Below the pieces are notes generated by a model. It did no database searches. It was not told where the DNA came from and was given only the letters and a program-made list of their open reading frames with translations. Shown here piece by piece: positions 1 through 7,958 of a stretch of 29,446 nt of DNA. The position numbers and the translations under genes are program-made. Source of the stretch: JBFMAE01 sp040756085 (GTDB lineage: Bacteria > Desulfobacterota > BSN033 > UBA1163); contig JBFMAE010000030.1 of NCBI GenBank assembly GCA_040756085.1, forward strand, positions 1-29,446, given 5' to 3'. Each line of letters begins with the position of its first letter. Within the stretch, counting starts at the first letter, position 1.

Positions 1-537
1 GATGGCATTATTTCCCCAAACCATGATACATTGGGGATTCCCTTCGTAGTCGCAGACCGGCAGGTTCCCACAGGAGATGATGGAAGCTGCTACCCGGGGC
101 CCATAACACATATGACCAGCCGTGAGAACATTGGGTGTGCCCAAAAGGTTGGCAAATCGGTAGATGAACGCCTCATTGTCGCGGCCTGTTCCATAACCGA
201 GAACAATAGATTCAGCCCCATATCGGTTTTTAAACTCATTCATTTTCGAGGTGAGGATATCATAGGCATCATCCCAGGAGATTCTCTCCCATTTTCCATC
301 CCCTTTAGTTCCTTTCCTTTTTATAGGATAAAGCAATCGATCAGGGTGATAAGCTAATTGAATAGAAGCAATCCCTTTTGGGCAAAGGGTCCCCTTGCTA
401 ATGGGAGACTGAGGATCTCCTTCAATTCTTATGACTCTGCCACCCTTTACATAAACCAATACCCCGCAGCCTCCGTGGCAGATCCGGCAGTGACTTCGAA
501 CTACTCTCTCACCGGATGGTGGAAGGGCCTCCATCAT
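1..537 (-). CDS. Molybdopterin oxidoreductase, N-terminal part (runs off window)
   Basis: Reverse-strand reading is open for 179 codons from ATG at 537 to the window edge, so the gene is truncated by the window. An AAAAGGGG ribosome site lies 3 bases upstream and an in-frame TAA precedes it. Seen: a [4Fe-4S] motif C17-x2-C20-x3-C24 (CRICHGGC), closed by C52 in the LCPKG motif, then the WERISWDDA segment typical of DMSO-reductase family enzymes with bis-MGD cofactor. The motif GHMCYGPR (C144) is where enzymes of this family place the cysteine that binds Mo or W. No Tat signal is visible, so a cytoplasmic enzyme is likely. The substrate cannot be told from this part; a hydratase/hydroxylase-like or oxidoreductase role are both possible. 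It is divergent from the TetR/ABC operon, with two repeat elements between. Confidence 0.9.
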   Translation of the reverse strand, partial: MMEALPPSGERVVRSHCRICHGGCGVLVYVKGGRVIRIEGDPQSPISKGTLCPKGIASIQLAYHPDRLLYPIKRKGTKGDGKWERISWDDAYDILTSKMNEFKNRYGAESIVLGYGTGRDNEAFIYRFANLLGTPNVLTAGHMCYGPRVAASIISCGNLPVCDYEGNPQCIMVWGNNAI

Positions 538-706
538 GATCCCCTTTTAGAAATATCGATTTCGTTTCCTCTGGACTCCTCATTTATAAAAGAAACCTTC
601 TCTAACTTCAATCTCCAAGGTGGGAATATAGAGGAACCTTCATCCCAGAGGGGGCGGGGCATCCCGCTAACTTTTCCTTAAATGGGGAGATCTCGGGTAA
701 CCCCTA

Positions 707-924
707 AGAAGGTGTGAAAAAATTGGGACTTCAGGACAGGCAGGAATACCTCCAAAGTTTTACAAATGCGGTCGTTTGGAGGATAAAGGTAACAAGGCCC
801 TGCAAGTAACAATGATCATTAAAGTTTTTCATCGTGAGGAGTTAACGTAAGAAGGTACCGCTGTAAAACTTTTTCGATCTCCCTGCCCGCCTTCTAAACT
901 TAAAGCAATTTTTTCACACCTTCT
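707..924. repeat. MITE-like inverted-repeat element (copy 1)
   Basis: The ends are a perfect 19-bp inverted repeat: AGAAGGTGTGAAAAAATTG at 707-725 and its complement at 906-924. The symmetry continues imperfectly inward (CCTCCAAAGTTTTACA at about 750 against TGTAAAACTTTTTCGATC at about 863). There is no coding capacity; a central palindrome AATGATCATT lies near 813. A diverged relative sits between iorA and iorB (about 24408-24575). No clear target-site duplication was seen. Likely a non-autonomous mobile element. Confidence 0.65.
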
Positions 925-960
925 AAGTTTCAGGGGCCCTTCACCATCAAAATTAGAGTA

Positions 961-1127
961 GTGATCCGACTGGGATGCTAGAAAATCTTTATAGCGGAAA
1001 CCTCTTATCGCGCACTCCGATTGAAGAAAAAGTTATCATCAGGCTTCCTCCCTTGATGGCGAATTTTACCCATAACCCTCTTAACGATCCGCTTGATAAA
1101 GATTTGAAAGTATCCCAGTCGGATCAC
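961..1127. repeat. Short inverted-repeat element, 167 bp
   Basis: A perfect 16-bp inverted repeat bounds it: GTGATCCGACTGGGAT at 961-976 and ATCCCAGTCGGATCAC at 1112-1127. Symmetry continues inward (AAATCTTTAT then GCGGA on the left, mirrored on the right at about 1090-1107), so the whole unit can fold into one long imperfect hairpin. The short ORF overlapping it (975-1193) looks like chance. It differs in sequence from the 707-924 element. Probably a MITE or the decayed ends of an insertion sequence. Confidence 0.6.
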
Positions 1128-1189
1128 AAAAGTCGAGATACAATCCTTATTCCCATACCTGGAGGGTTATTATCTCAGCATTTTTTAAC

Positions 1190-1219
1190 TTGACAGGGGA
1201 GAAGCATCTCGATTATAAT
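1190..1219 (+). promoter_or_regulatory. Sigma-70-type promoter of the TetR/ABC operon
   Basis: TTGACA at 1190-1195 and TATAAT at 1214-1219 are exact consensus boxes, 18 bp apart. Transcription would start near 1226, inside the TetR-type operator repeats. This is among the clearest promoters in the window and drives the operon 1236-4782. Confidence 0.85.
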
Positions 1220-1250
1220 GACCAATAGTCATAAAATGACCAATAGTTAT
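1218..1250. promoter_or_regulatory. Tandem TetR-type operator repeats
   Basis: Two 15-bp sites repeat with an 18-bp period: ATGACCAATAGTCAT (1218-1232, arms ATGAC/GTCAT) and ATGACCAATAGTTAT (1236-1250). They overlap the -10 box, the transcription start and the first codons of the TetR gene, as expected for an autorepressed TetR-family regulator. The function is inferred from symmetry and position. Confidence 0.65.
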
Positions 1251-1889
1251 AAAAAATCAGAAAAAAGAAGGAAGAAGGAAAAGCTGGCCAGGAGGGAGGC
1301 TATCCTCAGGGCGGCGAGGAAGGTCTTCTTCAAAAAGGGGTTCATGGAGGCCACCATGGATGAGATTGCTGACCGATGCGGCCTGGCAAAAGGGACCCTC
1401 TATCTCTATTATCAAAGCAAAGAAGAAATCTACCTTTCTCTCATGATTGAAGGTATGAAGCTCATCAAAAAGGAAATGGAAAAGGTCGGTGACCTCCACC
1501 TGAAAAGTGATGAGGCCTTGGAAAGATTGATGAACCTCTACTATGATTTTTACAGGCAAAACAAAGAGTACTTCCGGATTATATTCCTGAGCAGTCACCC
1601 GGACTTCAGGGTCCTCGTATCTGATGAGCTTCTTAAAAGTTCTATCGATATAGGGAAGGAATGCCTTCAAATTGTGGCCAAAGTGATTGAACGGGGTATG
1701 GAGGACGGATTCTTTCGAAGGGTAGACTCGTGGGCCATGGCCAATATCCTGTGGGTGATGGTCAACGGAATCATCATGAACTATGAGGAGGATCCGATCT
1801 ATCGTGACGAGATTTTACGGATTGATCTGGACCAACTCTTAAAGATAAGCCTTCAACTTATTCTGGAGGGGCTAAAAAAGAGGCCTTGA
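1236..1889 (+). CDS. TetR/AcrR-family transcriptional regulator
   Basis: The N-terminal helix-turn-helix is clear (REAILRAARKVFFKKGFMEA, then TMDEIADRCGLAKGTLYLYY and SKEEIY), followed by a helical ligand domain; about 217 residues, normal for the family. An ATG at 1218 is also in frame, but it overlaps the TATAAT box, so the ATG at 1236 is preferred. That leaves a leader of about ten bases and no classical ribosome site. The permease gene begins 3 bases after its stop, so the regulator heads and probably represses the operon encoding an ABC exporter. The inducer is unknown. Confidence 0.9.
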   Translation: MTNSYKKSEKRRKKEKLARREAILRAARKVFFKKGFMEATMDEIADRCGLAKGTLYLYYQSKEEIYLSLMIEGMKLIKKEMEKVGDLHLKSDEALERLMNLYYDFYRQNKEYFRIIFLSSHPDFRVLVSDELLKSSIDIGKECLQIVAKVIERGMEDGFFRRVDSWAMANILWVMVNGIIMNYEEDPIYRDEILRIDLDQLLKISLQLILEGLKKRP

Positions 1890-1892
1890 ACG

Positions 1893-3020
1893 ATGCTCTG
1901 GCTGGCACTGAAAACACTCTTTTATGAGAAAGGGCGATTGATGATCACCCTGGTGGGTATCATCTTTGCCACGGTCCTCACCCTGACGCAGGTGGCGATG
2001 TATATCGGGATGATGGGAAATGCCACGGCCATCATCCGCCACATTGATGCGGATGTCTGGATCGCTTGCAAAAACATCCAGAACTTTGACTTTGCCAACC
2101 CTTTTCCGGAGGAGAGGATGAACAGGGTCAAGGCCTTTCCAGAGGTGTTATGGGCCGAGAGGTTAATTCTGAGCTGGGGCTTCTTGAAGCTGGCCAACGG
2201 CGGCCTTGAACAGGTTCAGATCGTCGGGTTTAACCCGAATACAGGAGTCGGAGCCCCCTGGTCCATGATCGTGGGAACTCCATCCGATGTGAAAGGCGGC
2301 AGGTATATGATCCTCGATAAGAATTCGGAACAGAGGCTTGGGAGGCTGGAACTCGGGACTACCTGGGAATTGAGTGAGAAGATGTTTAAGCTCGTTGGGC
2401 TCTCCCAGGGTCTGAAGAGTTTCACCACAGCTCCTGTGATCTTCATGTCCTACCATCAGGCCCAAACCCTTCAGGGTCTTGTTCAAGAAAAACAGACATC
2501 CTTTATCGTTGCCAAGATAAAGGAGAAGGGAAAGGTTAAAGAGTTGGTAAAGAACTTGAGGATGACGATGAAGAATAACGATGTCTACACGAAAGAGGGT
2601 TTCATCTATAAGACGGTCATGTACTGGACTGTTCAGACAGGCTTGGGCATGGGATTCTTTCTCACCGCTCTTCTCGGTCTGATCGTCGGCGGCGCTATCG
2701 TGGGCCAGACCATTTATGCCAACACGATGGAACATCTGAGGGAATTCGGAACCCTCAAAGCCCTGGGAGCAAAGAACAGGGATATCTACCAGGTCATCTT
2801 CAGTCAGGTCAGTATCAGCGCTGTGATAGGGTTTACAATGGGTTCGGTCCTGATCCTCCTCGCCAGGGATGGGATTGAAAAGGGAGGGGTCACCCTATAC
2901 CTTGGGCCGGAGCTCTTTTTTATCCTGTTCCTTTTGGTCCTTTTCACATGCTTTCTCTCTGCCTATTTCTCGGTGAGGAAGGTGAGGACCTTAGATCCCG
3001 TGAGTGTCTTCAGATCGTAG
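1893..3020 (+). CDS. DevC/MacB-like ABC transporter permease
   Basis: A 375-residue membrane protein with one N-terminal transmembrane helix (about residues 15-40), a large extracytoplasmic domain, and three C-terminal helices (about 250-275, 300-325, 340-362), the FtsX/MacB topology. The last segment LGAKNRDIYQVIFSQ and the ending VRKVRTLDPVSVFRS are typical of FtsX-domain and DevC permeases. The first residues MLWLALKTLFYEKGRLMITL resemble DevC-type exporters. With the ATPase and HlyD-like adaptor downstream it should form a tripartite-type exporter. Substrate unknown. Its end lies just upstream of the ATPase start. Confidence 0.88.
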   Translation: MLWLALKTLFYEKGRLMITLVGIIFATVLTLTQVAMYIGMMGNATAIIRHIDADVWIACKNIQNFDFANPFPEERMNRVKAFPEVLWAERLILSWGFLKLANGGLEQVQIVGFNPNTGVGAPWSMIVGTPSDVKGGRYMILDKNSEQRLGRLELGTTWELSEKMFKLVGLSQGLKSFTTAPVIFMSYHQAQTLQGLVQEKQTSFIVAKIKEKGKVKELVKNLRMTMKNNDVYTKEGFIYKTVMYWTVQTGLGMGFFLTALLGLIVGGAIVGQTIYANTMEHLREFGTLKALGAKNRDIYQVIFSQVSISAVIGFTMGSVLILLARDGIEKGGVTLYLGPELFFILFLLVLFTCFLSAYFSVRKVRTLDPVSVFRS

Positions 3021-3034
3021 GAATATTGTTGAAG

Positions 3035-3730
3035 ATGACAAAACCGATGCTTGAAGTAAGGGACGTCAGCAAGATCTATGGAGAAGGTGAGAACAAGGTA
3101 TTGGCCGTGGATTCCGTAAGCCTCTCTCTTGAAAGACAAGAATTGCTTCTCATCATGGGTCCCTCCGGCTCCGGTAAAACCACCCTCCTTTCCATCATGG
3201 GCTGCATCCTCCGCCCTACAAAGGGGGAGGTGAGGGTGGAAGAAAGGATTGTGAGCAGAGGCGATTTATCGGGTCGTCCTGACGAAGAGATCCTTCCCAA
3301 CATCAGGAAGCAATATTTCGGCTTTGTCTTTCAGGCTTTCAATCTCTTTCCCTCCCTCAGTGCAATGGAGAATGTGGAGATTGTATTGAGGCTTAAAGGC
3401 TGGGAGAAGAGTAAGCTACGGTCCGAGGCATCGAAGCTTCTAAACCGGGTGGGTTTGGGAAGGAGGACCGACTTCTATCCCGCAGATATGAGCGGAGGGG
3501 AGAAACAGAGGGTAGCCTTTGCCAGAGCTCTCGCCGGCGATCCTCCGATCATCTTAGCTGACGAACCAACGGCCAACCTTGATTCCAAAACAGGATTGGA
3601 GGTCCTGAAGCTCTTAAGAGAGTTGGCCGAGGAGTTTGAAAAGGCCATCGTCATTGTGAGCCACGACCCAAAGGCCGAGGCATTGGCCCACAGGGTCGTC
3701 TTTCTGGAGGACGGGAGGATCAAGAGATGA
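3035..3730 (+). CDS. ABC transporter ATP-binding protein (DevA/LolD-like)
   Basis: All ATPase motifs are present: Walker A GPSGSGKTT, Q-loop FVFQAFNLF, signature MSGGEKQRVAFARAL, Walker B IILADEPTANLD and the switch histidine in IVSHD. The open frame extends back to 2948, but that part overlaps the permease in another frame. MTKPMLEVRDVSKIYG starting at 3035 matches family N-termini; ATG at 3047 is an alternative. About 231 residues, normal for MacB/LolD-type subunits. It energises the permease encoded at 1893-3020 and overlaps the next gene by four bases (ATGA). Confidence 0.92.
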   Translation: MTKPMLEVRDVSKIYGEGENKVLAVDSVSLSLERQELLLIMGPSGSGKTTLLSIMGCILRPTKGEVRVEERIVSRGDLSGRPDEEILPNIRKQYFGFVFQAFNLFPSLSAMENVEIVLRLKGWEKSKLRSEASKLLNRVGLGRRTDFYPADMSGGEKQRVAFARALAGDPPIILADEPTANLDSKTGLEVLKLLRELAEEFEKAIVIVSHDPKAEALAHRVVFLEDGRIKR

Positions 3731-4782
3731 AAAAAACTCTGATGGCTTTAGGACTGATATTGGTGGCAGTCATCGTTTACTTCCTCCTTTCGAAAGGAGA
3801 GAGCAAAGAACCCAAGAGCGAGGAGACGGCCAGAGTCGTATCTCCAGGATATGTGGCTGCTGAGGGAAAAGTGGAGGCAATGCCAGGTCTTGAAGTGGAG
3901 GTGGGAAGTGAATTGGATGGAAAGATAGCCGATTTTTTCGTAGAGGAAGGGGATGACATAAGAAAGGGTGAATTGATTGCCGGATTGGAGAACAGGGATA
4001 TCCAGGCTAAACTCAAAGAGGCAGAGGCTGAATTAACGGTAGCAAAAGCAAGGCTTAAAGAGGTGGCATCTGGAGCCAGAGAAGAGGAGATCCAAAGGGC
4101 CACGGCAACCCTGGAAGGTGCCCTTGCAGATATGGAAATGGCGAAGAAAGAACTCGAAAGATATGAGCAGCTTTTTAGAAAAGGGGTGATTCCGAAGGCA
4201 CTTTTTGATGAAAAGGAAAGGGTATTGAAGGTAGCAATGGCAAAGGTCAAAGTGGCGGAAGAAGGAAAGAGGCTTTTAGAAAAGGGCCCAAAGCAGGAGA
4301 CATTGGAATTGCATCAATCTTCTGTAAAACGTGCTGAGGCTTCAGTAGAATATTATCACCGGCTTTTGGAAAAGACATTCATAAAAGCCCCCATCTCCGG
4401 AAAGGTGATTCGTAAATACCTTCAGAAGGGAGAGATGATAAGCAAAGAGATGCAGACCTCCCTGGTCGCTTTGGCTGAGACGGAAAGGGTGAGGATCAAT
4501 GCCGAGGTGGATGAGACGGATATAGGAAGGATTCAGATCGGAGACCCTGCTGAAGTAATCTCCTCTGCCTATCCAGGCAAGGTCTTTAAAGGAGTGGTCC
4601 AGGAAATTGCTGAATATGTAGGCACGAGAGGGGTGAAACCCAACAATCCCGTTAAAAATCTGGACATGAAAGTCGTGAAAGTTAAGATAGAACTTAAGGA
4701 AAAGACCCCATTACGGCTTGGAATGACTGTGGATGTTAAGATTATTCCCCAGGAAGAAACAGACCGGTCTTCTCACACATGA
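3727..4782 (+). CDS. HlyD-family periplasmic adaptor (membrane fusion protein)
   Basis: A 351-residue protein with an N-terminal membrane anchor (residues about 4-22), a split lipoyl domain (VGSELDGKIADFFVEEGDDI and TFIKAPISGKVIRKYLQKGE), a long alpha-helical coiled-coil hairpin between them (about residues 90-200) and a beta-barrel domain. This is the usual order for HlyD/DevB adaptors. It starts within the ATPase stop codon, showing translational coupling. It would link the inner-membrane exporter to the outer envelope; no TolC-like gene is in the window. Its last codons abut a truncated DUF6125 gene at 4780, so the extreme C-terminus could be altered by that junction. Confidence 0.9.
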   Translation: MKKTLMALGLILVAVIVYFLLSKGESKEPKSEETARVVSPGYVAAEGKVEAMPGLEVEVGSELDGKIADFFVEEGDDIRKGELIAGLENRDIQAKLKEAEAELTVAKARLKEVASGAREEEIQRATATLEGALADMEMAKKELERYEQLFRKGVIPKALFDEKERVLKVAMAKVKVAEEGKRLLEKGPKQETLELHQSSVKRAEASVEYYHRLLEKTFIKAPISGKVIRKYLQKGEMISKEMQTSLVALAETERVRINAEVDETDIGRIQIGDPAEVISSAYPGKVFKGVVQEIAEYVGTRGVKPNNPVKNLDMKVVKVKIELKEKTPLRLGMTVDVKIIPQEETDRSSHT

Positions 4783-4951
4783 ACCGCTTCATCTCCACCC
4801 GGCCCAATTCCCGACACACGAATTGATTCAATCGATTTGCAGCATCAATACCAAAATGGTCTGCCACGGCCATAAACCATCTGGCATCGTGAGACATCCA
4901 CCCCTTAATTAAGAGATATTTCTATGTATCAAAGGACAAACTTTTTAACAT
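4781..4951 (-). pseudogene. 5' remnant of a DUF6125-like gene
   Basis: Reading the minus strand from ATG at 4951 gives MLKSLSFDT, an in-frame TAG, then LLIKGWMSHDARWFMAVADH and onward to GRVEMKRFM. This matches the start of the intact protein at 8826-9329 nearly residue for residue (LLIKGWMSHDARWFMAVAVH there). Similarity stops at about 4781, exactly at the stop codon of the HlyD gene on the other strand. The copy is thus a truncated, nonsense-bearing relic left by a duplication and rearrangement. Confidence 0.85.
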
Positions 4952-5032
4952 AGGCTATTTCTCCCTCTTGTTTAATAAAGTTGGGGTACCTCTCCAAATG
5001 AATCTATCCCAATGATTGTCGCAGTGGCTAAA

Positions 5033-5464
5033 CTATTTGCATACCTGTATACGGAGACCGTCCAGAACTGTATTTGGAGCAATAGATTCCCAGTCCGGGG
5101 TGAGTGGGACCCGGGGATAAGGATGTATTAATTCAACTTCCTTAGAATAGTGAGAGATTGATAATAAACGTGCCTTCTTTTCAGCACAATTTATCTCCCA
5201 AAAACCTATTGCCTGGCTTAAATTACCAAACCCTTCTTGATCTTTGAATTTCTTCGAATAGATTACTTTCAACCAGACTCCAATAATGTCCGCTGATGGA
5301 TGGTTCATATTTTCAGCATCGTAGAAGAATTCTCCTATAGCGTTCCTTTGCAAGAATTTCCAATCCTCCCCGAACGCTTTTGGGAAACCAAGGATGACGG
5401 GTCCGATGAGAATGTATATGAGGCCAATCTTAAGCAAAAAGGATTTGCTTTTATTCAAGTCCAC
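5033..5464 (-). CDS. Exported hypothetical protein, surface-adhesin-E-like
   Basis: 143 residues beginning at GTG 5464, with AAAGGGGTGA just upstream. An N-terminal signal peptide is plain: lysine-rich start, hydrophobic core KIGLIYILIGPVILGF, then FGEDW near the likely cleavage site. The mature part has the pattern seen in small periplasmic proteins of the surface-adhesin protein E type: a W near the start, FFYDAENM, VWLKVIYSKK, a mid Cys in INCAEKKARLL and a C-terminal Cys. Two cysteines could form a disulfide. Family membership is a resemblance only. It stands alone between a pseudogene and the DUF6125-like gene, on the same strand. Confidence 0.7.
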   Translation of the reverse strand: MDLNKSKSFLLKIGLIYILIGPVILGFPKAFGEDWKFLQRNAIGEFFYDAENMNHPSADIIGVWLKVIYSKKFKDQEGFGNLSQAIGFWEINCAEKKARLLSISHYSKEVELIHPYPRVPLTPDWESIAPNTVLDGLRIQVCK

Positions 5465-5734
5465 AACTCACCCCTTTCTTCGTGGATAGATATGGAGATG
5501 TGGCTTGCAGGACGATATCACGGGTTAACCCTTGCTTAACCGGCACGGAATATAGCGATGTAATCTACAATAAACAGGGCGAGATATTTTCCCCAACCAA
5601 AAATTTATCCTTTGTGTAAATTACTCTCATATGAAGTTCATTGAATCCCTCATTGATCAAATAAAATAAGTCCATATCTAATACTAGGAAAACCTAGTGT
5701 ATTATTGCCCTAATTTTCTTAAGATTCCTCAGTA

Positions 5735-6259
5735 TTAAAACCAACCAACTTCCCACTTGCACCAGACATCGTTGGGGTGCTCATCAGGAGGGCAGAAAAC
5801 GCACTTAAAATTAAGTTGATGATGGAGTGTAGGAGCAAATCCTTCGAAATATGCTGTCCCCACTGATTTGCAAGGCAACTCGCTTAGACCTTTCTTTATC
5901 CTGGCCTTTTGAGGAAGGCAATTGGTCACAGAAAGATAACATCTATCATTTTGAATTTCCGCTTGCGGTCCAACACTCACCCACATAGGACTTAATAGAA
6001 CGATCTTGCAAAGATCTTCCAATGTTGCAACAGATTCCATTCCTAAGAATTTCTTCATACGGGTAGCTTCTAAAGCACCGAACTGGCGCCATACCCCCTC
6101 ATCGAGTTTCATCGCTGTATCAATACCCATCATCTTTTCTGCCCCAACAAACCACAAACCATCGACAGTGAGCATAAGTTGGGCATACAGTTTCGACAAC
6201 TCGATCAATTGTGCCTTGGACATTGCTTCGAATGCCTCCTTCTCAGATAATCTAAGCAT
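5735..6259 (-). CDS. DUF6125-like cytosolic protein
   Basis: 174 residues from ATG 6259, with AAAGGAGG upstream. No signal peptide or membrane segment. It resembles the protein at 8826-9329 in layout: an opening LSKLYAQLMLTVDGLWFVGA similar in spacing to LIKGWMSHDARWFMAVAVHF, a MGIDTAMKLDEGVWRQFG helix, then a cysteine-containing C-terminal half (residues CVFCPPDE and WCKWEV near the end) that could bind metal. Such proteins are common and uncharacterised in anaerobic deltaproteobacteria. Function unknown; assignment to DUF6125 is by pattern memory. Confidence 0.75.
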   Translation of the reverse strand: MLRLSEKEAFEAMSKAQLIELSKLYAQLMLTVDGLWFVGAEKMMGIDTAMKLDEGVWRQFGALEATRMKKFLGMESVATLEDLCKIVLLSPMWVSVGPQAEIQNDRCYLSVTNCLPQKARIKKGLSELPCKSVGTAYFEGFAPTLHHQLNFKCVFCPPDEHPNDVWCKWEVGWF

Positions 6260-6336
6260 TAATTATGGCCTCCTTTCATTATTGATACTATTACTAAATA
6301 TAGCATATCTACATTCTTTCTTATATTAAGGGTGCT

Positions 6337-7104
6337 TTAGCGATCGGCAGATTTATCAAGACAACTTATCCCATGGTTCTCCAGGTGCCAGTATAAGCAT
6401 CTTTCCGGCCAGGTGCCACATAGCTCCATTGGTTTACCGGAAACGACAGACACTACTAAAGGATTTTCCCTGTATTTCCCCAAAATCTCAATGGCTTCCT
6501 GTTTCGTCACATATCTGGCCTTTCCTGCCTCTACCATCGCTTCGGCTAATTCATCAAGAAAAATAGCTTCAGTAAAAGGAGTTTCCTTGTGTAGCTCTCT
6601 GCAAATACGCTCGCCCGAAGCACATTTCCGTGCCTTTTGAATCAGACCTGATGCTTGCTCGTCCTTCATTCGTTTTGGATTAAGTTTCTGTATTTCCTCA
6701 AGAATCTTTTTACCGAGTTTTGAACCCATCAACGGACCTTTAAAGGATTCGAGGAGTTTAAAGACTTCCTTTACCTGTTTAAGCAACTTCCCCGTTTTGT
6801 AGTCTATTACATCTGCCATGGCCGACCTCCTTTGTATGGGGATATGTATTTTAAATACCAGCTCTTTCTCTTTAAGCTGGGAAACATTCCTTAATTTGGA
6901 TACTTCATCATGAACTTTCTTGTCACGCCCTCTGCGAAATTTAATGCAAAGGAATTCATTCAGATTCAGCAAAGGGTACTCAGTCGTCTTATGCTCCACC
7001 TCCTCAAAAAGTACTCTCATTTCTTTGAACATGAACCACATGTCAAGACGCCTCTTGCTGTTAGCCATCTCATACTCATTCAGGATTTCTTTTAGGGTCT
7101 CCAT
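6337..7104 (-). CDS. Hypothetical protein, possibly two fused cistrons
   Basis: 255 residues from ATG 7104 with AAGGGGGAG upstream. I do not recognise a family. The first ~95 residues are charged and helical. The second part begins at an internal ATG (6819, MADVIDYKTGKLLKQVKEVF), preceded by a textbook AAAGGAGG at 6826-6833. It runs 160 residues with five cysteines (RKCASGERICRE, MELCGTWPERCLYWH, ISCLD). The strong internal ribosome site within one open frame suggests that two genes were joined when a stop was lost, or that a shorter second product is made. Cytosolic; no membrane segments. Confidence 0.7.
   Translation of the reverse strand: METLKEILNEYEMANSKRRLDMWFMFKEMRVLFEEVEHKTTEYPLLNLNEFLCIKFRRGRDKKVHDEVSKLRNVSQLKEKELVFKIHIPIQRRSAMADVIDYKTGKLLKQVKEVFKLLESFKGPLMGSKLGKKILEEIQKLNPKRMKDEQASGLIQKARKCASGERICRELHKETPFTEAIFLDELAEAMVEAGKARYVTKQEAIEILGKYRENPLVVSVVSGKPMELCGTWPERCLYWHLENHGISCLDKSADR
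6826..6833 (-). promoter_or_regulatory. Internal ribosome binding site inside the 6337-7104 ORF
   Basis: AAAGGAGG on the minus strand lies 6 bases before ATG 6819, in the same frame as the long ORF. Such a perfect site is unexpected inside a gene and marks a likely second translation start (160-residue product, 6337-6819). Confidence 0.6.
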
Positions 7105-7289
7105 AACTCCCCCTTTCTTTTCTGGTATCGTCCCGGATAAAACTTTTGAATATCCCTTCCGATCGCTCTGGGAAAATAGAAAGCAGCCTCTTAATGAATT
7201 TTGATCTTGTAGAAGATTGTTGCTTTAGCAATTAAAGCAGAATTGGAATTAAAAAGAATCGCCCATATGGGGGATAGGTATTTTGAGGG

Positions 7290-7958
7290 TCAGACCAACT
7301 TATGGCGGGTTGCAAGAACAGCTGACTGGGTTCGGTCATCGACACCGAGTTTATTGAATATGTGAATGACATGGCTTTTTACAGTGTGAGGACTTATAGA
7401 AAGTTGCTCAGAGATCTCGTTGTTGGTGAACCCTTCAGTCATGAGACGGAGCACTTCTATTTCCCGATCTGTAAGACCAAATGAGGTGTCTAAATATTCA
7501 TCATCGGCGAGAACTCGGTTCTTTTCTTGTGTAAGGACTCTCAAGGACTCGGAGAGGTACTCTGCATATTTCTTCTGTCTTTCAAGCTTCCGTTTTTTTT
7601 CTGTGATGTCAATAATGATAGTAAGGGCAGCATCGACATTCCGGTTTTCCCCGTAGATAGGATAGGCTCTAACTTCTCCCCATTTACGGGAACCATCAGG
7701 AAAGTCAAGCCACGCCTCCTTGATGCAGGACCTGCCGGACCTGAATACTGCTTGAACTATACAATCCTCACAGGGTGCTTTTCTTCTGAAAAACACTTCA
7801 TAGCATATCCTGTTAATCACGTCGTCCCGATTGAGCTGGTGAATGGCCGCTCTAGCCCTGTTGGCCCACAGGACGCGAAAATCCTTGTCGATAACGGTTA
7901 AGGGATCCCTGATGCTCTTGAGGATAGGGGAATCAAACTGTTCCAGTATGCTATCCAT
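7290..7958 (-). CDS. PAS-domain LuxR-type transcriptional regulator
   Basis: 222 residues. Residues about 8-115 form a PAS domain (DSPILKSIRDPLTVIDKDFR, then WANRA, the cysteine pair in CEDCIVQAVF, and a closing AALTIIIDITEKKRK). A short coiled linker follows. Residues about 158-215 are a LuxR-type helix-turn-helix (LTDREIEVLRLMTEG, NNEISEQLSISPHTVKSHV, HIFNKLGV). The two domains suggest a one-component sensor; the Cys-x2-Cys in the PAS could hold a metal or sense redox, which is inference. No receiver domain. No ribosome site is obvious before ATG 7958. It stands alone between hypothetical genes, so its targets are unknown. Confidence 0.88.
   Translation of the reverse strand: MDSILEQFDSPILKSIRDPLTVIDKDFRVLWANRARAAIHQLNRDDVINRICYEVFFRRKAPCEDCIVQAVFRSGRSCIKEAWLDFPDGSRKWGEVRAYPIYGENRNVDAALTIIIDITEKKRKLERQKKYAEYLSESLRVLTQEKNRVLADDEYLDTSFGLTDREIEVLRLMTEGFTNNEISEQLSISPHTVKSHVIHIFNKLGVDDRTQSAVLATRHKLV

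Noticed and set aside
975..1193. 72-codon plus-strand ORF
   Set aside because: It lies across the 961-1127 inverted repeat, lacks a ribosome site and resembles no protein.
1218..1235. ATG 1218 as the TetR start
   Set aside because: It overlaps the TATAAT box, so the codon would lie upstream of the transcript.
3777..4250. 157-codon ORF antisense to the HlyD gene
   Set aside because: Serine/alanine-rich mirror of a coiled-coil coding region; typical shadow frame.
5677..5704. Hairpin AATACTAGG-AAAA-CCTAGTGTATT as terminator
   Set aside because: No T run on either strand after the stem and a bulge in the arm; too weak to call.
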